From Apostichopus japonicus (taxonomy: Eukaryota; Echinodermata; Holothuroidea; Aspidochirotida; Stichopodidae), in the NCBI RefSeq assembly GCF_037975245.1, contig NC_092568.1, positions 2,606,001-2,666,000 on the forward strand: a DNA stretch of 60,000 bases, given 5' to 3'. This document shows, piece by piece, positions 1 to 12,900 of this stretch. Numbering within the stretch: position 1 is the first letter of the stretch; every line of letters starts with the position of its first letter. The notes under the pieces are model-generated. The model was not told the DNA's origin. It saw nothing but the letters and a program-made list of their open reading frames with translations, and ran no database searches. The translations under genes and the position numbers were made by a program.

Positions 1-3000
1 TACCATGGTGTGAAGAAACAAATAAATGATATGAAATTATGACATTAATTGACCGTCATTAATCATCACTATCCTTCTTAGCCTAAACATTGAAACCAAA
101 CAGTGGTATGAAAGTTTACTCCTACATTACTCCTATTCCTGTATACTGTATATGTCGGTCAGGCGATATTGAACACACAGTAATGTATAAAATGACATGA
201 CAGGTCTGTTTCAAGGGTATCAAAGATTTCCAGTAGAAACATTAATCTCGTTAATACTATTTATATGTTCTTACTGTTGTCAGCATTTAGCTGAACAAAT
301 CCTTGAAATCTTATGAGATGACAGTGTAATCACTGGTACATCAAGTCTTCCTCCTTTTAATTTTATCTGACAAATAATAATGTTAATCAAAAAGCTGTTT
401 ATCCTAGAATCATAAAAATTACTTTACATGAAATGTTTTCTCAAGAGCAAAGGGGAAAATATGCTGTTAGCAAAGGAGATCCTACTCGCAGATAAATTAT
501 CAATGAATATTAAAGAGCAGGGTATAAATTACCACTTTGAATGATACTTAATTTTGTAATACAGAAGATTGTAATACAGAAGAAAAATTGATAACACTTC
601 AGTTGGTTTTTCACTGATTTAAAATGAAACACCAAACCTAATAATCCAAAGAATTGAAAGCATATAGGATTATGAAAAGTTTGATGTTTGTCTATACAGA
701 CATATATATATTGATATCTACAGTAGATGTATTTGTAGGAAAGGCAACCATAGGGAAAACAATTGCAAGTCGAAGTGTGAGTCAGATGTGTGTATGCGTA
801 TGCATATACACATACATACACACACATCCATACATACACATTTACACATGGTAGTTGCCTTTGTCTTACAGGTTGTGGGCATCTGTTCATACTGATTTCT
901 CACAGATGGCTTTCTTATTTATGCAGGTGTATTAACCAATTAACTTTTCTATAAACTATGCACATTTTTCTTTTGTTTTTTTTCTCTCTGTCTTTATATA
1001 CATTCACATAATGCTAATGAAGTACCGCCTTCTTTTAGTTGAGTTTGAAGGGATACCTTGAGATTGGAGCAGTCCCCTCATCTTTCTCTTAATACCTCTC
1101 CCCCCCCCCCCCCCCCGCTTCCTCCTGCCATAAAGGAAGAGGACAACTCAAAAATACAATTTTGAGCTGCAAAAATTCTCTTCCCTTCCAGTAAAGCAAA
1201 TCCTTACATTTGCTCAAGCATATTACTATGTGAAATCAAGGTCTCCCTAAAAATGTAATCAACTTTTTAATATTTTTTGTAGAATAGAACTTTTTTCTAA
1301 TAAAGACGTTTCAGAGATCAATAGATTGCTTAAAGCCTCCAATTAAAAAATGTGATTAAAATATACCTGGCTTCTTGCCAGCGTACCTCTCTGCCAGGAC
1401 AGAGTGGTCATGTGTGTAAGTTTGACTTTCCAATAAATGCAAATCAGGTAAGTTTTGTATTTCTGTGAATAAATTAGTCAAACAAAGGAAAATTCCTCAC
1501 TATGCAAATAATATATGGAAAAATGTCAGGAGTCTTGACTTAACCTTAGCTGTGAGTTAGCTGTTCTTGAACCCATCTGAGCATTTGCTGGTGATTAGCT
1601 TTGGACAGAAATGCAGGTCAAGAAAATCAAAGAGACAATTAGATTTGTGAGGCGTCTTTTAGTTGACATGTTTCTATAAACATTTAGTTTCTCATGATGT
1701 CCATTATATTACTTAATTTATTGAAGAGATTAATAAGAACTGCATTCTCATTTCCTTTCTCTTAATACTTTTGTTTTCTCTATTTAGCATAATTATATAA
1801 TTGCCAATCACACAAATGTTTGGAAACTATTGTGCCATGTTTAACTTATTTGAAAGCATTTTAAAGGAGAATATTCCTTTTGAAACATTTGAGTGTCCTC
1901 AGTGGCCTCGCCAAGGGAAGGGGAACAAACTTTGCCATGTTAAACCAAAAAAAAACAAAAAAACCAGGAGGATACTTTTTTATTTCTACTGTCTTTAATA
2001 TACTTAGCTAGGTCTGTCACCAAAATTCTGCTGACTTGAATTCTGCTGATGCAAGTTCGGAAAGCCCTCCTCTCCCCTCAACCACCCTGGATCCCAAGCG
2101 GAGATGATGCCTATCCTTCAGAGCCAGTTTGCACTACCTGCATTCTGTGACCCCCCCCACCGACCAAAGTGCTCTATTTTGGCTGTTCCCCTCACCCCCC
2201 CACTCTTCCAAATGTCTGGCAACATTACTGGTTCTCATCGTCATTAATACTTCAATGTCATGAAAGCCTAACATTGAAGTTACAAATTATGATTTCTTGT
2301 TACTTAATTTGCTATCTTCAGTTGACGCTTCAAGTTGCCTTAGGACTTTAAATTTAGCTTTTAACTGCCTTCAATAGCTACAAAATGACATGAAAGTGTT
2401 TGCCTGCATTTATTTTAACCTTTCACATTTTGGCTCGCCATTCATTTCTTGGTCCGTATTATCAAATTCAGTTTTATTGACGCACATGTTCTGAAAGCAT
2501 TGACGCTTGCTCTGATATTTCAATCGTATGCATTATACTCCAGGAAGCAATGCACAAAGAACAAATTCAGCTGTTCCATTACTTTGTCATATAAATAGAA
2601 ATAGGTTGAATAATCGGTCGTGTCTTTGTGAGTATGTATTGGTAAGTGCATGTCGTTTGCTGAAAAATTTTGCATGGTAGGGGAGAGTGAGGGAGAGGGT
2701 GAGGGATTGGAAGTTTTTGCTGTAAAGATGGCGACAAAAATTAAGGAAAACGATAAAAAATCAATGAATACAAACTGGTTTATTTATTCCTGAAATAAGA
2801 CATTACATGCAATGCATACAGTATGTTCTTTAAACAAACAAACCCCTAAACAAAATACATGTTCCTGAAAGTTATGTCTGGACTTCCTTTGCATAGCGTT
2901 TATGTGCATTTGTTTCGAAAAGATGCAGAGGTTGTAATTAATAGTTTACACTTGAGAACAGTCCGCATTTTGAAAAAGAAAAAGAAAGTGCAACCTTTTG

Positions 3001-3834
3001 TTTTTCATATATCGCACGCAAAGAAATTTTCATGTCCCTCGTAAGCTGAACGAATGTTGTCATTAATACTAATGTTACCCCTACTACTTGGAAGAGTTTG
3101 TCTGAAAAGCTGTACTCAAATCTGTACAGTACATAGTCTTCAATATCTACACAGTCTGTCCATAATATTCAAAGGTTATCCATTAATGTTGGAAAACCAT
3201 GATATGAATTTATTTGGTTCTGCATAAATAGTTACTTGATGCATCATGAAGGACATTTAGCAGGAATCTTTTTTTCTTTCCAATTGGTACATTGATGAAA
3301 GTTGATAATGATGTTAGACTTCCTTTTACAACTGCAGAAACTTGAGGAAAAAAAAACTTGGGAAATCTCTTTCCTGTACTCAAATTTTTGAAACGGTAAA
3401 TGCGGCATTATCTGTCCAGTCATGGCCAAAGGTTGTCAGACAACAAAGATGGAATGGAAAATCAAATTCTTTGTGCTATACTGTTGTAATGGACTACCAT
3501 GTGTATTTAACACAGTCCTGCAAAAGGGTGTCATTCTTAATCCTTCTCTGGTAAATGTACGTAAATGCAGATTAAGCTTTATACAGCACGGCATGGTACA
3601 CATGCATTATTTAGTCTGGAATAATTGGATATTCTAAGCTAGGATCATCTGGGATCCAGATAGTAGAGGTTCGATTAATCCAGAGTTTAACTGTAGTTTT
3701 TTTTTTTTTTTTTACAAATGTGTTATTAATGACTGGTAAAGACACATGCAGGGGAGTCATGCATCTCTTCAAGCCATGCTGTTTTGAACACTCTTACAAA
3801 TTATTTGACATGATTCATAATACTTTCAAAACAG
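1..3834. other. Upstream intron or 5' flank of TMEM63, no exon recognised
   Basis: I looked here for the missing N-terminal helix exon (a GVPTVL...WDYGR type block) and saw none. The stretch holds a CATACA/TGTG microsatellite at 780-850, a 16-base C run near 1101-1116 and a T run near 3697. Otherwise it is AT-rich and non-coding. Confidence 0.6.
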
Positions 3835-3925
3835 ATGGACCAGGCTGTTTTTCGGAGACCACAGTAGAACCCAACAAGACGTAAGCGATCCGGGTAGTGA
3901 CCCTCTAGTGGAGAGAGATGACAGA
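3835..3925 (+). CDS. TMEM63: TMEM63 window exon 1 (cytosolic N-terminal loop)
   Basis: The acceptor is ttcaaaacag and the donor AGA|gtaagt. The exon enters in phase 2 and reads [15 protein letters not shown] then a Ser/Asp-rich stretch, corresponding to the variable loop between the first helix and the GFC motif. A second in-frame donor, GAC|gtaagc, lies at 3881, 45 nt upstream of the first, so a form 15 residues shorter is possible. Confidence 0.75.
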
Positions 3926-6900
3926 GTAAGTTGTGGAGAGAATTCCTTTCTTCCTTCAGGATTCAGTTAATTTACATAATCTTAACTGGTTTAGAACCTT
4001 ATCGAACCACAGAACAATCATGCTGAGTGTCTGAAATTGTCAGGTGATAGCCTGATATTCTGTTAAAATGGCATCTATATTAAATATTCAAACCATGGTA
4101 TTTGTATCAGTTTAGAGCGAAATTTTCCCATTTCAGTAAGTTCATGAGCACATGATCCAAAAGTTAATGTTAATGAGTTATAAACAAAACACAGTCATGA
4201 GGTTTCTCCTCTTCCCTCTGGCGATACCTCCTTCAATAATTCGAGAACCGACTGTATACCCCTGAGATATGCAATTTACTAAATACTTCAAGTTCAAAGA
4301 AGCCTTGAGGAGGATGAACTGAATTTATACATCCCAACAGTGTACCAACACATTATGAGGCAGTCAGTAGTTTTGAATTCACAATATTACGAGAAGACAT
4401 AGCGTTAGGCAGTGCATGGTTATGAAACAGAAAAAACTTTTCTTCAAGCAATCCGATTATACACAAACTGTCAAAGTCCCCACTGATTTATGGTTTTCTT
4501 TATTACTCTGGAAAATCTTTCCCAATTTCTCTTATCAGATTCTGACAGTATCGAAATGACTTTTAAGGCTGCACATAAAGGCGCTGCCATTGAGCGATGC
4601 ACTGTCCAAAATGTTTATAACTCGGTCTGTGAAACTCTTACGCAAATATCAAAAGAGAAAGAGATGCTGATAAAGGCCCAAACAAAGAGAAATTTAAATG
4701 TAATTAGATGTGAAGGAATTATCATATTATAACCCAAAGATTGAATAAAAAATTTGTTTGCAAACAGAAACATAAAACCATAATAGTTACTGAAAATGTA
4801 TAACCGGTACGGGTATATTAGTCATCTTTAGATTGGTCTGATACTGATGGATCTTTTGTAAAGGTTGGAGGAATTGAAATCAGTTTGAAATTGGTTCAAC
4901 TGTCGTCAACGGCATTAAATGTGATATTGAAAATATTGATTATGTTTGTTGCGTACAGTGAATTTTTTTCAAATCCTAAATGTTTCTTGGTCATATCATT
5001 TTCCCACTCACCGGACACTTGAAACCAGAAAGGTGTGGGAGATTTTTCTCGAAGGAATAACAGGGCTGGCCAGGCTTAGCGTTAACAAGATATTCAATGA
5101 GCCATTAGGCACATTTCCCTTTGCATTCGAAACTATTTTGTGGTGTTCTTTACCTACTGGTTGAATGAGATTGTCAAGAGCTGTCATATATTAAAGGTTA
5201 AAGGAGACACAACCTACAGTATACCATCATTATTGATCTATGTGATGGAGATAACTATCACAAACAACTCCCCCCCCCCACCTCTCATCCCACCCTCTTA
5301 AGCCAGGAGACACAACCCCTACCATCATTATTGGTCTATCCATTTAATAGAGATAACTATCACAAACAACTCCCCCCCCCCCCTCATCCCACCCTCTAAA
5401 ACCTGGAGACACAACCCCTACCATCATTATTGGTCTATCTGTGTAATAGAGATAACTGTCATAAACAACTTCCCCAATAGCTAAAAAGAGATATTATTCC
5501 ATTTGGGAGATATCATAGATTAAGCATTTCTTCACACACATGGACAAAGACTTGATCAAGTCTAAAATATGACATCATCGAGCCACATATGCTACAATTA
5601 TTTATATATATTTTTTATTTATTACAATGTTTATTTTCTGTAATAGCGATGGATTTTGCAAATGCAGAATCTAAAAGATTGTACCTCTTAATATGACCTA
5701 TTGATGTCATTGGTTTCTGTGTCAACACTGTTCACATTCTACTGTGAAAATATGAACAGAAAAACAAAGAGAAAGTAAAAGCTTTCAGATCCTAGGGGCC
5801 CTTTGACATCAAATATTTAGAAAATTTACTACTTTTAAACTAAGGCATCTCCCAAACGAAACAATATATTTCTTAGCTGTTTCGGTGAGTTGTTCTTCCA
5901 GAAGATCTCTGTATATAAGCCGAAGATCATGGCTGGGTTTGTGTCCCAATTAATGACTGTCACGGTTGTTCCCAATTAATGACTGTCAGGGTTGTTTCAC
6001 TTGGGATCTGTTTAACAACTCCCTGGTTTGCCTGAGCTGCTGTCTGACCAGCAGAGGCAGGGCAGAATGATTTTGAGAATCAAATAAACCATATCAACAG
6101 AGACATGGAAAATTGACCTAGTTCTAATAGCCTCGTTTGCCTTAACCACTCACGTATCTTTAAATGGCAGCAGCCTAAGGGCATGTGGCATTTTCTCAAA
6201 TTCTCTGATGACTGTGAAAGTTTGATCACACACTTGAGTTCTGAGAATGAGGTATATGGATCCCATTTTCTTGTGAAAAAATTTTAAACCTTGGTTTTAC
6301 CTCTAATTAATTTGAAATCCATTTTATTTGATGATTGTCCCAGATCTTTATGAGGTTGTTTCCGTTAACTTCACTTGGTGTAAATAACCAGCTGGGGGGC
6401 ATGTGACGAACAAGTCCGTAAAAGCAAGAGTGCATCGTCTCTTAGCCTGTTGGTGAAGATCATGTGTAGTATCTGTTTCTATTTTGACATTGTGTTAGAC
6501 ATAGCATGATCATGCTCTCCAGGCATGCTCAGTGCACATGGCCCTTATATGGTGAAAACATCGGATCAATTTCAACTTTTGATTTATATTGAGTAAATTT
6601 ATTTTGAGTAATTTTGGGTATGTCAGTTTGTTAAACTTGCCAAACATGCTCCAAAATAAAATAATTTTTATGTACAGTATAGAGTTGACCTAGCCGTACA
6701 CATAGCCTTAGTACATTACATGTCCGAGTTGCCTGTATACATAGCCTTAGTACATTACATGTCCGAGTTGCCCATACACACAGCCTTACTACATAACATG
6801 TCCTAGCTGTAAACACACCCTTAGTACATTACATGTCTGAGTTGCCCATACACACAGCCTTACTACATAACATGTCCTAGCTGTAAACACACCCTTAGTA

Positions 6901-9900
6901 CATTACATGTCCGAGTTGCCCATACACACAGCCTTACTACATAACATGTCCTAGCTGTAAACACACCCCTAGTACATTACATGTCCGAGTTGCCCATACA
7001 CACAGCCTTACTACATAACATGTCCTAGCTGTAAACACACCCTTAGTACATTACATGTCCGAGTTGCCCATACACACAGCCTTACTACATAACATGTCCT
7101 AGCTGTAAACACACCCTTAGTACATTACATGTCCGAGTTACCCATACACACAGCCTTACTACATAACATGTCCTAGCTGTAAACACACCCTTAGTACATT
7201 ACACGTCCGAGTTGCCCATACACACAGCCTTACTACATAACATGTCCTAGCTGTAAACACACCCTTAGTACATTACATGTCCGAGTTGCCCATACACACA
7301 GCCTTACTACATAACATGTCCTAGCTGTAAACACACCCTTAGTACATTACATGTCTGAGTTGCCTGTACACATAGCCTTAGTACATTACATGTCCGAGTT
7401 GCCCTAGCCACATTATAAGAATGTGTCAAAATGAGTTTTTAATACTGTAAAGAGCATGAATGTCTGCCTGTGTGAGTGTACATGTGTATGTACTATTATT
7501 ATTGATTTACTGAAGGGTACTACTGTGGAGGTATTGAAAATTCCCCAGACATTTCTAAGATGTACTACACAAAAATGTGAACCACATGCATCATCTATGT
7601 ATTCATTTGGAGACATTGTTGAATAGCATTGTGAATGTATGAAAATGGGCAGTGTGTCACTAATAGTATGCTTCCAATTTTGTGTCATACATCAGCTGGA
7701 AAGAGATTAAGGAGAGAAATATTTAAGTTAAAAGCCTCAAACAACCAATCAAATTCTCTTCTTGCCTAAGCCTCTATGCAAAACTTAATATTTTTCATGG
7801 GTGAACCATATAAACCTGTTTTGAACAGGAAATATAGTACTAAACCTTCAATACCTTTGACTCTCTCCAGAAGTCATCAATGTAAGTTGCTTAATTATAA
7901 ACAATTTATAGTTTAATTGGTACAGATAAACTGTAAAAGCTATCAGTCAACAGATGTTAATACATAGTGCTTGAGGTGCTCATGTGTGGATAATAATTAT
8001 CATGATTGCCGTGTGGTTATAAAGTGAAGAGGTCAATGAATATTTTATTTTACTCCCCCATTCCATTCCACCCCCCCCCCTTTTCCCATATTCCACATCC
8101 AAAGTCAGATTTTAATTTTAATAAAAAAAACACTATATATGCTTTTTGCATGATTGTTTTTAATAGATCCTTTTAATCATTATGTTTGATTCCATCTCTC
8201 TTCAGGGTTTCTGCGGTTGGGTGCCTTCGTTCTTCCGCATCACGTAGGTATCACTTTTTGCTCGTTCTAGAACCCCGGCCTCTTAGTCGGGAATTGATTT
8301 TTTTTCTGAAGACATTTCAAAACGGCTTTCTCTCTTGATTTTCGGTGGCGAGGCAGTAGAGGCTGATTTGATTTTTTCAGACATTCTTGACACGTCAGAT
8401 ATCATTACGTTTCTTCAAAAAATTGACATCGTACCAGCTCTCTGCTTGCTTTAGTAATACACAAACTAAATACTTCTAATGGTAGCTAACTCCATTGGTT
8501 GCCTTGAGCTAACATCATAATTAAACAGTTGTTGGGTTATTTTAAAGGTCTCGATTGGGTGTTGACTGTTTTAATTATATTAGGAAATGAAGTATTCAAC
8601 AACAAAAATGCTTTTCAAGGTGAAACTTGCATTTTTGAGATATATGGATTTTTCTAGCTTTAACTATTTTCAGATTAAATAAATTCAGGTAGAAATTTTG
8701 CTTGTAGAGACGAGTGTTTGTTGATCTTGATAGATACAGACTGGCGATGAAGGAAATTGTAAATTAGTTGAAGATTTGTTAAAATAAATCATTTATTTTC
8801 CTCTAAATGAGATAAGCAGGACAATATGCTACAACATGCAAACTATTAGCCAAATACAGTAATGACACTGATGAAATATACAAATTCTGTTCATTCAAAT
8901 GGAAGACCAGAAAAAGATAGAGAAAGATAAAGCTGTTATAAGAGACATTTGGAAGGAGATAAGCAGAGGTGGGGGGATGGGGAGGGGTCTTCACAGTAAA
9001 AAAGAGTGGAAAATTTCACTATTACATGGAAACATTTGATGCTGCAGTAGGAAATGTGCCATTTGGCTTCATAAAGGTTTTTCACACCCTCTCAAGTGTA
9101 AAATAAAAGAAAAGCATAGGTACATCGTTTACATAATTGTCTGCTAAGTTTAATAATAATCACCCATTTGCATGTTGCGTTGCATTATCATATTTTTATC
9201 TTGACTAAGGAATCCCCTCTTTAAAAAAGATCAGATTTTCTGTAAAATTCTTCTAAGGAGTTTCTGTTTATGAAATATATCTTTTTTTTTGCTTTTGTCC
9301 AGTGATGATGACATCAGAGGTAAATCTGGAGTAGACGCTGTACAGTATCTTCAGTTTCAGAGATACCTAATCTATTTGGTTTTTACGGTAACTGTGATTT
9401 CAATGGTGATTATCATGCCTATCAACATATCTGGATCTCAGGAGATAGGAAAGGCCAACTTTGGAAAAACCACCATCACCAATTTACCCACTGAGTAAGA
9501 TGATCTCTCATTTCTTCAATGTAGTTTGCTCTTGTCTAACTTTTCTTTGGAGATTGCCTGAAGACAATCTTCATCGAAGGTAGATGTTTAAACCTCTGAT
9601 GCTATTAGTAAGGCTAGTACTGTTATTAAAAGTAAAGAATGCTGCTGCTCATTTTTACATGTCACGCTTAATTAGTGGAATTATTTCGTGGAATCCATTT
9701 AAACCAGCTTGTTTATCAAATTTTGCTCAACTTAATTTGTTTTGCATGTTAGTCCTAACCTGTCAAGACACTATAATGGATGTGCTTCTAAATTATTTTA
9801 AAGTTCAACACTGATGAACCAGCAGATGTTAATAGAGTATGACCTGTCTTCTCAGGGTTTAGTATATTAAATTCAATGATAATCATTTTGTATTTAAAGG

Positions 9901-12900
9901 AGGATTCAGGGGTGGATTTGAAATTAAACAGCTAGTGTTTCTCCATTTTCAAATGGAACAAAATAACATTTGAACTTTTTATGATGCTTTAGGAGTTATT
10001 TTTGGTGTGGAAAAACTAGGGAAATAAATCTTCTTTTCAAAGAGGACTGGGACATGACATTAAACTTGAAGGCCATAAGCAGCAACCTTCACTTGCTAAC
10101 TAGTCTATTATTCTAAGCACACATACAATATGTTTTAGTAATTGAATTTAAAATCATTTGAATCTTCTTACACGATTCGTTAATTATTTCAGCTGGATAT
10201 ATGCCCAAGTATTAAACTGTTCCTGTGTATAAAATCTGTTTCAACTAACATGCCATCTCTCGTCACTTCAGTTGGTTTCAAACTTGGGGTTTCTGTCAGC
10301 CTGTGGCTTTCCTGCATTTTGAAAATTTTAACCTAACATCATTTGACTAAAAGTACGATTGGCTCGATCGCTGCACGTTATCCGTTGAAATGAATAGAAA
10401 GACACATTACACATTTAGAGGGGAAAGTAAAATGGTCTTGTTTACATTCTGTGCTGACGTAAATTATGTCGTGGTTTGCTGCATAAATTGACTGATTGCT
10501 GTTGAAAACTGCTGCCAGTGGACTTGCATTGTCAATATCAATATATATAGGATAGCTGTAAAAATAGTAGGTACATTAGGAGTGGATAGTACAATGTGAG
10601 AATGAACTGCTAATGTTGTCACCACATATCATTAATAGTTAGTTTCATTTGACGTTTTCTTTACAATTCATGTAGACTGAATGATAGTATTGTAGTATTT
10701 TCTTGCATAGTAACCGAATATTATAGGTATACAAAGATTAAAACATTTTCATTTCATACCCAGAATTGACATAAAAGATGGCAGAAATGATATATCCTGA
10801 CAGAAAATAGGGGAGTGAAAAGTAAAAACATAACCATAATTATTTGAGCAAAAAAACAAGGAGGAAAACTATGTTAATATATGTCACTGATGACAGATCA
10901 TAGAAAATATATCCATTTTTCTATTTGCAAAAAACGTAGAAATAAAGACGAAAATGGTTTCTTCCATCTTTTATTGTAGGAGAAGAAAAGAACATTATTC
11001 TTTGCTTCAAATGATTGTTTGAAGGAACTCAACATTCCATATGATTAAAGTACAATTATTTACATTCATATAATGATTAAAGTGATCAATTATTGAATAT
11101 TGTGTGAAAACAAGTAACACAGTATGTTAGCTCATTCCGTAACTCCTTATAGACAGGCCTCAAAATTGGGGCTATTAACTGGCTAAATGTCTGGATTTTG
11201 CTGCTTGCCAATAGAAAAAACAAGGCACTTACATGAAGTAACATAGTGTCTTAGCACATTCCGTAACTCCTTATAGACAGGCCTCAAAATTGGGGCTATT
11301 AACTGGCTAAATGTCTGGATTTTGCTGCTTGCCAATAGAAAAAACAAGGCACTTACATGAAGTAACATAGTGTCTTAGCACATTCAGTAACTCCTTATAA
11401 ACAGGCCTCAAAATTGGGGCTATTAACTGGCTAAATGTCTGGATTTTGCTGCTTGCCAATAGAAAAAACAAGGCACTTACATGAAGTAACATAGTGTCTT
11501 AGCACATTCAGTAACTCCTTATAAACAGGCCTCAAAATTGGGGCTATTAACTGGCTAAATGTCTGGATTTTGCTGCTTGCCAGTAGAAAAAACAAGGCAC
11601 TTACATGAAGTAACATAGTGTCTTAGCACATTCAGTAACTCCTTATAAACAGGCCTCAAAATTGGGGCTATTAACTGGCTAAATGTCTGTGGATTTTGCT
11701 GCTTGCCAGTAGAAAAAACAAGGCACTTACATGAAGTAACATAGTGTCTTAGCACATTCAGTAACTCCTTATAGACAGGCCTCAAAATTGTGGCTATTAA
11801 CTGGCTAAATGTCTGTGGATTTTGCTGCTTGCCAGTAGAAAAAACAAGGCACTTACATGAAGTAACATAGTGTCTTAGCACATTCAGTAACTCCTTATAG
11901 ACAGGCCTCAAAATTGTGGCTATTAACTGGCTAAATGTCTGTGGATATTTGCTTTGTCTGTGGATTTCAGTGCGAAGAATTGATAGCAAGTGGATAACCT
12001 TGTGAAATTCTAAGCCTGTTTATAGATGAAAATAGTGAAATAAGTCATTAATGTTTAGGGAGTGGGATCACATTCATGAGATGGATGGTAAAACTTGTGT
12101 TTTTTGGGATTATTTTTAACAGAATTTACTTATCTAAAATGTTTATAATCACATTGATTTGGTTCCTGCTGGTACAGCTGCCTGTTTATGTTTTACAAAC
12201 TCCGTTGTTCATAACCAACAGTTGACAGTTGTGTAAATGCATTCAATTGTCTCTGCGTTTTATGGTGCCATTTTTGTTGACACTGGCATGATGAAAATTA
12301 AACTCTTTTTTTTATTTCTCTAAAATTTATCCAGCTATGTGAAAATAATAACTGTTAGCATTTTTTCTTAGTAGGTATAGTAGATTATCATGAACATGTT
12401 TCGTTCTGTACATAAATAGAAAGCTGTGTAACGGTTTATTGCATTCTCATATACATGTTTCACTACTACACATTGCACAATATCGTTTTCATCCACATAT
12501 GATGATGATTGGAGAATTATATGTGAAAATTAAATGAACTGATAAATTTCCTTAAATTTGTTTTGTTAGGAACATCCAAAATTGCTTGTACAAAATTCAG
12601 TCATTGACAATTTGAAAGAGTAAGAAATTAGTGTCGCTTGAGGTGTCTCAGCAGAAAATGTAACAGAAACTGTTTAAACCCTATTTCATCATATATTATA
12701 TTGATTGCCTAGCAAAATATTGTAAAAATATCTGAATTAATATGTTGAAAGGACCAATCAACAGAAACAATCATGGATAATAATATAAATTAATCCAGTG
12801 TGGGTTATATGATAATGTTAAAGCAGTCACATAGAGCAAGTTTGGTAGTGTGGAATAGTGTGACCATATTAAGGTATCAATTACTATTTATATGTATATA

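Larger units (their letters stand above)
3926..8205. other. TMEM63 intron with two tandem arrays
   Basis: Non-coding intron. It holds a roughly 100-bp unit repeated about 2.7 times at 5203-5475, a 30-bp duplication at 5943-5998 and the 74-bp array at 6680-7405. A short ORF at 4490-4732 has no recognisable domain. Confidence 0.7.

Noticed and set aside
510-890. 126-codon minus-strand ORF
   Set aside because: Runs through the CATACA/TGTG microsatellite; Tyr/Cys/Val-rich low complexity and no domain.
2727-2790. ATGGCGACAAAAATTAAG as a first exon
   Set aside because: Good initiation context, but the frame closes after 21 codons without a donor and does not resemble the TMEM63 N terminus.
6680-7405. 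CRISPR-like array
   Set aside because: Regularly spaced repeats, but the units are contiguous with no unique spacers, and the surroundings are animal introns.
11555-11989. 144-codon minus-strand ORF
   Set aside because: It is the 126-bp repeat read in one frame, with the same 42 residues repeated; product of the array.
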